Assembly: GCA_019448385.1 (NCBI GenBank)
Contig: JAGTXO010000005.1
Coordinates: 124,001 to 188,000, forward strand
Length of the DNA stretch: 64,000 nt
Direction: 5' to 3'
DNA from: Diacronema lutheri
Lineage: Eukaryota > Haptophyta > Pavlovophyceae > Pavlovales > Pavlovaceae
Below, one piece after another: positions 59,401 through 64,000 of this stretch. The translations under genes and the position numbers were made by a program. The notes under the pieces were generated by a model, which saw nothing but the letters and a program-made list of their open reading frames with translations, was not told the origin of the DNA and ran no database searches. The first letter of the stretch is position 1. Each line of letters opens with the position of its first letter.

Positions 59401-60352
59401 CTCTGCGAGCGGCATGCACGCGCACGTGCTGGGCGCGATGACAGGTGGTCCTGCCCCGAACGTCGGTGTGCCGGGCGTCGCCGGTACGCGCGCAGGCCAT
59501 CTCCCACGCGCGCTTGAGATCGTCTCTGCGTACCTCGGCGGAGTCACTCTGAGCTGGGCTGCGCGCCAGGGCGGCGTCGAGGACATCGAGGTCAACGTTC
59601 GCCACGCGCAGGTGGATTGCGAGCTCGTGCCGTGCACCCACCCGGTCATCCTGCGCCGTTCGCATGCCGGACCCGACCCGCTGGTGCATGTGCGAGTGCG
59701 CCTGGTGCGGCCTGCCACCGCGATGATTGGTGCGCTGAACGCGCCGATCGTCATCGAGGAGGCAAGCATCCGCGCTCAGCAGCTCGAGCTGTGCCTCGAA
59801 TTGCAAGTCCTCTCGGCGCTTGCGCACCTCGGCGATGGGTTGCTGCTTGAGAACTTGGCGTCGTGCGACGCAAGCGCGATCAGCCTACACTTAGGCGTGG
59901 GGAGACGCGGCGTTGCAACCCCCAATCTGCTTGTCGAGCTTGAGCGCCTGCGCCGATCCGGCATGATTGACGGCGCTGTGTACGTGGAGAACCTCACTGT
60001 GCACTCGCTGCGCATTAACCTCACCGTACAGCTCGACCTCAACCCACGCCGTGACTCGCTTGACGCGCCAGTGCGCCGCTGGCTGATCGGCGCCTCTGGC
60101 AAGTCCGGCGCTGGCCAGCAACGAGCGCCGCTTCGTTTGCCCGCAATGCGTGTCGTGAACTCGCTGCAGCGACCCCAAACGTTGGTCGACGCGCTCGCCC
60201 GCCACGTCGGCCGCGGGCTCTCGGACGAGCTCCTCTTCAAGCTGGCGATCGGCACTCTTGTGAGGCCGGCGCTACTTTCGCTGTCACGTCACTCGCACAT
60301 CCTGCCACCGCCACGCACACTTCCTGACCCTCCCACGCGGATCTTGCTGTAA
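50411..60352 (+). CDS. VPS13: VPS13-family bridge-like lipid transfer protein
   Basis: One open frame of 3313 residues from the ATG at 50411 (an upstream GTG is not used). The N-terminus MWSRAERLIADLLAKYLGAY to about residue 110 is the chorein domain (LQLEAFEITPDALEMLGLPL, VEDIDIELRPK). VPS13 features follow: WVRHLHAAQ, ELEDELQLEDVLFFR near 440, repeated beta-groove segments through the middle, the VAB region from about 2220 (INLTDLPLDLS, VTNLMPCTVALHIG, FQICNNSPHELRF) and a VPS13_C part near 2990-3200. It would shuttle phospholipids between organelles at contact sites. An acidic stretch (DREGEDDDDRERDDE) lies near 300. The frame ends soon after VPS13_C, without a clear ATG2_C or PH end. The 5' third is far richer in CG runs than the rest, and a few low-complexity parts could be in-frame introns. 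Confidence 0.9.
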   Translation: MWSRAERLIADLLAKYLGAYIRDFAHQRLKVGVWSGHLQLEAFEITPDALEMLGLPLVVARSRIGRLSLHVPWSRLLSEPVRLVVEDIDIELRPKTRAELDGRQHERRERMRKRMRLDYAELVRYGVDGSGMRQPGGGSSAAGGSADASLLSHLSARLLGNARLTLKNVHVRYTHAGPAPFRCGLQLGELTVCAANARWEPAVVPSATAGSAQPERRLLELDGLEAYCADQRSGASDAAGGCALLHPLSVRALLCLATQPRPPCFAPESERAGAERAPAGERGERDAARDGDGDREGEDDDDRERDDEAPTAGEAGVGEASAWTCAQLRIDEVRLSLSSRQSAQLARLRVALAHLVLLERYGRFRPAASVRDDARGWWVYAARAVLSDRERHRRRYDTWTALARRRAVRQEYVTLWVRHLHAAQRADALPALFRARLAELEDELQLEDVLFFRALAEHTWRRAAAAAARTADVRALDEPIAGWLGLRRLLGDRPAAAEAAFAQVPPARLRSSSAGALDMLPARSAASFEPTDAALPHDLVHFGTRGAPPPAALAQLSARSAARDAPAPGSPPYSVSESDGEGAQFEDALDTLAELPARRGNASAPAAAPRARALPRTGNTPFGCARVTEGERAELRSALDGHVSAAQPPPQLGARERGETGVRDATGRASASGPAAVRRAAIVASRTLIDVSVRALSLALLRADSAGGGATQLAELACAELRALHRGCTDGPSHVRLSVRAINLRDPLCPHPGASHLVQARERGSSDQREARAPALRLVSTSAPAPRAALDEPADVATRARIEVAPLRLLLHVHPWARLAAAFSTAGPAGDADEGADGEHIVQLDDEVRASNALPSPGARARAKLELLLRPELRQSASVVVLVRAPLLVLPADAGSEASAWLGIEMDALTLTSVPRALDRRELDALAGAGGGETDGAAYRQLLLDTVYAQSEVAASNVQVVVHRAQDAAPRGTRQQARAAQEGERIVRPFGARVLLETCALPADRTLARTRAAIDVRRLDIELSARALAAVASIARSLNDAAVGLAGGSDEPGGCGVLADGARLEVQQSPSATSSPRCVSSCFSRTSAGGGAAPRPPDARHNASGDGREPPTTPQHGAALPTGAADWLRDAVPAPPSAMAEDGMCEQLLVQGHFALASAGLRIVDSSGAPLMAADLLGLSAHVQQRTVDGDVVLQLQHLKCSHGPLTDHAALSIAPSGPARHADAPESARASPAAAALHLELRVSERACSADVLAGTIWFKLDPTALATVLLKLGVGDGAVERGVGREGLLPMAPSARGAVTAAGAALVAPPASPISAAARQNAPSFRVRMTVDELGAELLDNGVPSARAVAERAALFALTVEGGAALESAAVHIGAATFSVALPSAAPHIGRVGRVAAAAFVEWRVVQLLPATAHDVSDQEQAAAEVEGTCAIEARCCSGTNGRNTARLLAGIVLLDVHPQAIEVLTGWVATAAAALRQCDVIVRVAETSTAQEQDASLVRSFDVTLKVEETRMALHAGIDSCANASLALVLARPTLAMASFAAGAVAPQMARVDVPSLEVIVGAGALFGEHFICPTTLVGTLAEGTMPCGDALALYFDAQLQLGQTKVRITPVLAMVLSGLHSSYARFFAAPAQRQLSAEEELSAQQGERCASLRATVSWAGADVSVILAGVDGDSRAAWCAAKASIAGTRANLSWSAAAQPSFIARSDGEVMFELSMDKLAITHGSGVMGPPFHSVLDVWPSDLQTPAISLFVLAAGDIVSVHVRLGFVAVACAIEQAHRTVLALFDAFRPAFEQTSEPFVSPSLQLLDEPPRFSAFAFDTRAREVRVFLASSAENDDPEDVQYIEFVFTGNAAGSVKAHADERLANATCKLDLLDIALHKRPTRFSPLHEQLCSMPRKFLAAPANFTGEVSLAYLLFGAVDVATADLQCDEVVLHLSTDGIAALGDLAQLVGLALAQIDLSWLPARAVNASASETVSFVLRSLNVLLVDDASEPAFPRARIALVPVRVRVREAFDADRMDCILNASLSADVYGHVCKRAEDGLERVRWSALSLFAHWPITAHLAAGAARIHANELIALTLSADMVAACGGPARALGGLARDLSSGDVLINKTGDAVHAWFTGCAPVLVPDGASASLAQHVDARGNASPLDDMVDVLMPGYSPIRVSLALGSSVLAITRCGGVLDAGAEQAAAERGLRDTLFARCTANPGGRTLLLASAVRLINLTDLPLDLSVTSAHFSDQVEHAYTLAKSVSYALPPRFCLGSNRMHIAVSRMQPQSTTLTGISALLSLDPRILNKLAAQPASEVICGDHTFSITLRCEIAVHPERCSWTVLVEAPLVVTNLMPCTVALHIGASFSGACDGVLLASFESVRISKSVALAQRAIVALSTDLDAAQLVPVALLSSARSTPLEALSIERGAGARASQLSRGQPSLLTSSNDATLGVQEEASTSISFQLPSGTGYPSMPMIAAAEHSPTGSLHLRLTAKLCVLNHTGLALEYLCEDEVGTSPVPVSGLASAHIFQAAPWAGFPELLRSAADARWPWPRSNGPPNTARGLSVKLSRDRFERLQPLRVSVTQGRLLVAWRLRGCSTKWTRLSMPFRAHSNATFVLEAEDGKLHSFGAALRHIEGAPAETLTLLLSPRVVVLNSTQLALRLVRAGAASRKLSKASAWAASASASSLLLPACTPGGRAQWLPMNCSPISSQSSIVCKLEGVGANARMNVVSGLFELVVEDKPAQPRHCTLRMREAPTEEWRASDPANALLVAMTSFALTCFATTAVVFSTQQSGAAPFQICNNSPHELRFRQQLRASLLGDMARWERLSPFAVIEYAWDEPLARPRLLEISRALADDAHTLEPMVEETSSGAPRRASNVLAIVASALLPSRAHTAPGSVSYALDRPGAVAHALPVASGASLLAELRSVGAVRCLHLTVAPTSAWTLSRRLLGHSLPDVSRLASIGSGGGSLRSLLPSPARSPWSARSPLNTSNARWEVLVSASGMHAHVLGAMTGGPAPNVGVPGVAGTRAGHLPRALEIVSAYLGGVTLSWAARQGGVEDIEVNVRHAQVDCELVPCTHPVILRRSHAGPDPLVHVRVRLVRPATAMIGALNAPIVIEEASIRAQQLELCLELQVLSALAHLGDGLLLENLASCDASAISLHLGVGRRGVATPNLLVELERLRRSGMIDGAVYVENLTVHSLRINLTVQLDLNPRRDSLDAPVRRWLIGASGKSGAGQQRAPLRLPAMRVVNSLQRPQTLVDALARHVGRGLSDELLFKLAIGTLVRPALLSLSRHSHILPPPRTLPDPPTRILL

Positions 60353-60408
60353 GAATTTTGCGTCTCTGACCCTCCCACGCGGATCTTGCTGTAAGAATTT
60401 TGCGTCTC
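60325..60408. repeat. 42-bp tandem duplication across the VPS13 stop codon
   Basis: Two exact copies of 42 bp beginning tgaccctcccacgcggatct (60325-60366 and 60367-60408). The stop codon TAA lies in the first copy, so the protein is unaffected. Confidence 0.92.
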
Positions 60409-61038
60409 TGGTGCCCATTTTCTCCCTTGTCTCTTAGTTTAGCACAGCGTGCGATGGAATGCACGCGTACAGGAACGCCTAGCGACTCACGTCTTTAAAA
60501 TTGCAAGCTGCTCGTGCTGCCCGCTCGACAGCGTCGCCTGACTGGCCTGCGCAGTGAGCCCGGTGCGCGGGTACATGCTGCACGCGACCGCGCTCGACGA
60601 GATGTCAACGCTCGCGCTCGTCGGCGTATGTGATTTCAGCGACGCGTCTAATACCCTGCAGAATGCGGCTGCGTCGATGCGCGCGGCACAGTTCCCGCCA
60701 TGAATGGATCTACAGCGCGTGAAAATAGGTCATCATTCTTCTTTTGCAGAACGCTGTCACGCCAGGAAATAGAACAGACGTCGCGACTTCCAATGGGCAC
60801 CCACATCGGAAAGAGGAACTTGTTCTCTATGCGCTGGGAGGAGGCGGATGCCGTACGCGCTGTGGCGGACTTATTCGTCTTTGCGGTCGCCTCGGGGGCG
60901 GCCGCCTCCACGGAGAGTGTGAGCTCACGCTTACGCTCTACTCGCACGTCTTGCTCGCCTTATGAGACCGCGCCGTGACTGCTGCTGCTGCTCTCTCCCC
61001 CCCTTCCGCCCCATCCCCTCCCCCACCCCCCCATCCCC

Positions 61039-61039
<1 letters not shown>

Positions 61040-61086
<47 letters not shown>
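61040..61086. repeat. Poly-C tract, 47 bp
   Basis: Longest homopolymer of the window, preceded by a further C-rich stretch from 61000. Confidence 0.95.
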
Positions 61087-61087
<1 letters not shown>

Positions 61088-61429
61088 ACGAAAGCAGGGC
61101 TCGAAGCAACTAGAATCGACGTGCAGCGCAGGATTGCTCCACTGCATCGGCCGCATCTCCTCACCATCGATTGCTTGCGCGCGCACTCGCGTGCCGGTTT
61201 CGCGCGCAGGTGGAGGAAGTGCTCAAGTGGCCAAGGCAAGCTCGGGCTCGCGTAGCTCGTCATCGCCAAGGGCAAGCCCCTCCGGCGGCCTGCCCGCCCA
61301 CCCTGCGCGCGTGTGCGTCCGCCGCCCCTCGTTCGCGCGCCGTCGCAGTGCCCTCTCCTCCCTTCCCGCGCCTTGCCTTCACCAGCGCGTGCAGCTCCGA
61401 CCCGTCTAAAGTCTGCGCTCAATCGTAGC

Positions 61430-61816
61430 ACGGACAAGACGATCATCGACGACGAGCTCGCCCTTGTGCTTGAAGAGGCACGGAGAGAGGAAAGAGGAGA
61501 TGGTGGTCATCCGGGCCCGGCTCTTCTCCTCAAGACGCTCTCGCACATGGGCAAGGACGCGTGGATGGCGCGATTGCGCGCACCGACCCGTGAGGCTGCT
61601 CGGACGTCGCTCGAGCGTGTCACGCGCCACCAGCTCGCCGCGTTCGCGGTGCGTAACCACACGCAGCTACTTCTTGCGCGCGCGCGCATGGCGTGCGGCG
61701 TTTCGCTGCCACAGCGCCAGGCCGCCTTGACGGCGCAGGCCGACGTCGACGCGTGCGGCCGAAGGCGCACGGCGAGGCGGCGAGAGGCCCGTCGAGGTCC
61801 GGTCCGGCCGGCCTAG
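61430..61816 (+). CDS. Doubtful small ORF, unknown
   Basis: The frame has TDKTIIDDELALVLEEARRE, LLKTLSHMGKDAWMARLRAP and ERVTRHQLAAFAVRNHTQLL, with helix-like texture and G/C third positions, then a basic end. There is no ATG before residue about 40 (61548), so an upstream exon or a shorter protein would be needed. No family recognised. Confidence 0.25.
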   Translation, partial: TDKTIIDDELALVLEEARREERGDGGHPGPALLLKTLSHMGKDAWMARLRAPTREAARTSLERVTRHQLAAFAVRNHTQLLLARARMACGVSLPQRQAALTAQADVDACGRRRTARRREARRGPVRPA

Positions 61817-61841
61817 GCAGTCACCAGCTCCAACGTCGTTT

Positions 61842-62531
61842 TTATGCTCGGCCCAGGCTGTTTAGGTCAGCGAAGAGGGCGTCGAACAAGTCGATGTCGG
61901 CGTCGAAGAAGTCAAAGCCGAGTAGGCCTTCGTTGAGCTCTGCCGCCGACGAGCATGCGACAATCGACGGCGACGACGAGTTCGCGCCGCGAAAGTGGGC
62001 GCTGAACGTGCCGCTGGCTGTGTCTGTCGCCTTGGAGCACTTGGTGTCGTTTGATGCATCGTCGGGACTCATCGGCGCGCTGGTAAAGCAGAGCTCGCAG
62101 GAGCTCGGAGGCGAGAGCGGGGTGAATATGCGGGCGCGTTCGACGAGCGGCGCGCACTCGAGGCCCGGCAGGCAATCGGCCGCGCGCTGCGGCGCGCCGA
62201 CGTGCGCGCCCTTCAGGATGCGTGTACGAAGGGACTGCCAGCGATTCTTGATGGCGTGGTTCGTGCGGCCGGGTAGGTCGAGCGCGATCGTCGCCCACTG
62301 CGCGCCGATGCGCACGTACGACGAGAGGATGCACATGTCCTCCGCGGGCGAGAAGGGCTTGCGGATCACGTCCGGGTGAAGGTAGTGCAGGAAGCGCGCG
62401 TTGCACTGGCTGGCGGTGCGTCCGGGAAGGAGGTTGGCAATCTTGTCCCACGAGCGCGAGCCGTGAAGCGCCACCGCGTCGATGAGCGAGGCGTCCTCTT
62501 CCTTGGTCCAGAGGCGGCGAGGAGCGCGCAT
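61842..62531 (-). CDS. R2R3 MYB transcription factor
   Basis: 229 residues. R2: LWTKEEDASLIDAVALHGSR, SWDKIANLLPGRTASQCNAR; R3: FSPAEDMCILSSYVRIGAQW, ATIALDLPGRTNHAIKNRWQ. These are two MYB repeats with the spaced aromatic residues (W, W, F in R2; F, W, W in R3) and recognition helices. The C-terminus GFDFFDADIDLFDALFADL is acidic and hydrophobic, like an activation domain. The DNA target is unknown. Confidence 0.9.
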   Translation of the reverse strand: MRAPRRLWTKEEDASLIDAVALHGSRSWDKIANLLPGRTASQCNARFLHYLHPDVIRKPFSPAEDMCILSSYVRIGAQWATIALDLPGRTNHAIKNRWQSLRTRILKGAHVGAPQRAADCLPGLECAPLVERARIFTPLSPPSSCELCFTSAPMSPDDASNDTKCSKATDTASGTFSAHFRGANSSSPSIVACSSAAELNEGLLGFDFFDADIDLFDALFADLNSLGRA

Positions 62532-62798
62532 CGTTTTCGTCGCCTCTCCCTTGTCAACCTCTTGCGGCCCTTCAAAAGGGCCAATGAACTCTTCCTCCCC
62601 AGCCGGTCAAATCTTTCGCAAGTCCTGTGCGCATTCTCATTGGCTACGAGACGCTTCCCGCGAACAGATCTGTATTCCGCCGAATGATAGAGCCCTAACG
62701 TCAGGGGTGCGGCCTGACCAATGGAAACTAGGGACCCGGTTGAAGCCAACTGCTACGCGTGTGGCGCAGGACAGCAAGGCTTGGGTTGCGCTGCGGGC
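62532..62798. promoter_or_regulatory. MYB promoter region with CCAAT boxes
   Basis: 267 bp upstream of the MYB start (and downstream of the ceramide synthase stop). CCAAT occurs at 62581-62585 (+), 62639-62643 (- orientation, 108 bp before the MYB ATG) and 62718-62722 (+). Confidence 0.4.
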
Positions 62799-64000
62799 TC
62801 AATTCTCCTTGCCGCTGCCGTCGTCCGAGTCGCCCTCGTATTCATCGCGCCCAGCGTCGTGCCCCTTGCCTGGTGCGGCGATCAGCTTGTAGGCTATACG
62901 CAGCAGCAGGTAGAGCCACCATACGTGCATGAGGCAGAGCGCGAAGAGCAGCCAGACGAAGGCGTAGCACGAGCACGTCACAAACAGCGGCCTGTGCCTG
63001 CACAGGTCGTCGTAGTAGACGACAAAGCCGTTCATCACGCACGCGCGCACGATCCGGAACGGCAGCTGGTAGACGCGCCACCACGCCCAGCTGACCAGGT
63101 TGAGCACAAAGACGATCTCCAAGGCGAACAGCTTGGACGGGCCCTGCGAGCGCGAGCGTGCGCCATCCAGCAAGACGGTGTACCCGCGCGGCGCATCCGC
63201 CGCGCGCGCCGGGCGCAGGCCGCACCGCGTCCTCGGCGCTCGCGCGCCGCCGCGCGCCGCCGCGACGGCCGCCGCGCTCGTCTCGGGCAGCGGGCGGGCA
63301 GCAGTGGGGGCAGCGCGCTGGCCGCGCGAGTGCGCACGACGGCCGCCACCGAGCGAAGCGTGCACGCGGCCGCACACGCGCGCGCGCGCGCGCACCTCGA
63401 GCTTGAGGTAGTTGCACATTTTGAGCAGGTCGATCGTGATGTCGGATGCATCGTGCACGTACAGCACGGCCGTGCCCATTTGCTGGAAGCCAAAGCTCCA
63501 CGAGAGGAGGATGAGCGCGATAGTGACCAGATGATGCACGTACCTGACGACGCGAGCGGGGTGCGACCGAGGCGCGCGGTGACGGCGCGGGCGACGGCGC
63601 GGACGCGCGCCGTCGCGCGCCGGCGCCAAGGCGACTCGCGCGCGACCGCTGCGCGCGGCGGCGTCGCGCGAGCGCAGCGCGCACATGAGGACATAGTCCT
63701 TATGCCGCGCCTCAAGAAAATGGTGGCTGAAGCATGTGATGATCCAGATCGAGAGCTGCGTCGTATACAGCCAATGCACCTCGGGCTTGAGCGGCGGCGA
63801 GATCCCGCGGGTGTGATGCGCAAACGAGCTGGGCGGGTCAGAGTACCAGGTCTCGCCCATGAGCACGTAGAGCTCGGCGGCCGTCATCGACACGTGGATC
63901 ACCAGCTGCCACATTTGGTCGCCAAACTTGCGCGCGTTTGTCTTGTTTGCGCCGCACGCATGCGCGAGCCGCTTGCCGACGAGCTTTGAGCCCTTGAGCA
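62799..64000 (-). CDS. Ceramide synthase (LAG1/TLC domain), partial
   Basis: The minus frame is open at the window edge: residues LVGKRLAHACGANKTNARKF precede GDQMWQLVIH, so the M of the longest complete frame (63914) is internal. Exons: 64000-63685, 63543-63396, 63143-62799; introns of 141 and 252 bp start gtgcgc. Splicing restores KDYVLMYVHHLVTIALILLS and NYLKLEGPSKLFALEIVFV. The TLC/Lag1 motif HHLVTIALILLSWSFGFQQM with YVHDASDITIDLLKM contains the conserved His-His and Asp residues. It would N-acylate sphingoid bases in the ER. The tail is acidic (DEYEGDSDDGSG). Both introns are multiples of three without stops. Confidence 0.88.
   Translation of the reverse strand, partial: LKGSKLVGKRLAHACGANKTNARKFGDQMWQLVIHVSMTAAELYVLMGETWYSDPPSSFAHHTRGISPPLKPEVHWLYTTQLSIWIITCFSHHFLEARHKDYVLMCALRSRDAAARSGRARVALAPARDGARPRRRPRRHRAPRSHPARVVRYVHHLVTIALILLSWSFGFQQMGTAVLYVHDASDITIDLLKMCNYLKLEVRARARVCGRVHASLGGGRRAHSRGQRAAPTAARPLPETSAAAVAAARGGARAPRTRCGLRPARAADAPRGYTVLLDGARSRSQGPSKLFALEIVFVLNLVSWAWWRVYQLPFRIVRACVMNGFVVYYDDLCRHRPLFVTCSCYAFVWLLFALCLMHVWWLYLLLRIAYKLIAAPGKGHDAGRDEYEGDSDDGSGKEN

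Larger units (their letters stand above)
60353..61841. other. Gene-poor 1.5 kb between VPS13 and MYB
   Basis: Contains the second copy of a 42-bp repeat, a C47 tract, and mixed-composition DNA. A plus-strand frame ending at 61816 has some coding texture. A possible terminal exon (GYMLHATALDEMSTLALVGV near 60570-60620) follows an acceptor-like cctgcgcag, but no partner exon is found. Confidence 0.45.

Noticed and set aside
60325-60408. 42-bp duplication as a change to the VPS13 C-terminus
   Set aside because: The stop codon lies in the first copy, so the protein is the same with or without the second.
60565-60702. Terminal exon reading GYMLHATALDEMSTLALVGV
   Set aside because: Looks exon-like after a cctgcgcag acceptor, but no partner exon or family is recognisable.
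60700-60978. 92-codon plus-strand ORF
   Set aside because: Mixed composition, no motif, and it ends just before the C-rich stretch; probably chance.

Overview
The window is nuclear DNA of a eukaryotic alga, very GC-rich (about 70 percent or more by eye) and gene-dense. Several genes point to a plastid: a NifU-like Fe-S scaffold with a bipartite leader, a CCB2/CCB4-type cytochrome b6f assembly factor, a lumenal protein with a twin-arginine leader, and a heme oxygenase. A dynein light chain and a kinesin-like motor fit a flagellated cell. ER signal plus transit-peptide leaders, an intact mevalonate kinase (usually absent from green algae), a GC-AG intron and the base composition suggest a secondary-plastid alga, most likely a haptophyte. 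That assignment is inference; no marker gene in the window fixes the species.

Layout. 0-12.8 kb: partial kinesin-like gene (-), patatin-like lipase (+), lumenal protein (-), NFU (+), protein kinase (+), hydroxyproline O-arabinosyltransferase (-), dynein light chain (+), SPX-SLC13 phosphate transporter (+), heme oxygenase (-). 12.8-15.6 kb: a Tc1/mariner-type DNA transposon with 438-bp terminal inverted repeats and TA flanks, 22 bp from the heme oxygenase start codon. 15.7-22.6 kb: two oppositely oriented cupredoxin/DUF305 membrane-protein genes whose 5' ends form perfect 596-bp inverted arms around a Fanzor (TnpB-like) nuclease gene. 22.7-31.3 kb: single-domain voltage-gated channel (-), a sodium/calcium exchanger remnant, a C2H2-like zinc-finger gene (+), ankyrin protein (-), U2AF large subunit (-). 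31.4-50.2 kb: mevalonate kinase (+), double-ApaG protein (-), IQ-motif protein (-), Tudor-DEAH helicase (+), tandem-CH protein (-), glutamine cyclotransferase (+), a small coiled-coil ORF (-), CCB2/4 (-), a multi-TM repeat protein (+). 50.4-64 kb: one 9.9-kb VPS13 reading frame (+), an almost gene-free 1.5 kb, an R2R3 MYB (-) and a ceramide synthase running off the right edge (-).

Most genes form head-to-head pairs with tiny spacers (30, 24, 61, 107 and 129 bp, and one pair whose start codons overlap), so shared promoters look like the rule. Introns are short (86-309 bp), start with gtgcgc/gtgagc/gtgtgc (one GC donor) and often carry alternating CG runs; several are multiples of three without stops, so the genomic frame reads through them. 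Four poly-G/poly-C tracts of 26-47 bp lie between genes. The genes do not form one pathway; plastid maintenance, copper handling, lipid transfer or synthesis, and RNA processing recur. Start codons were reset to the first sensible ATG where the longest frame began at GTG or TTG. All family calls come from reading motifs; nothing was searched.
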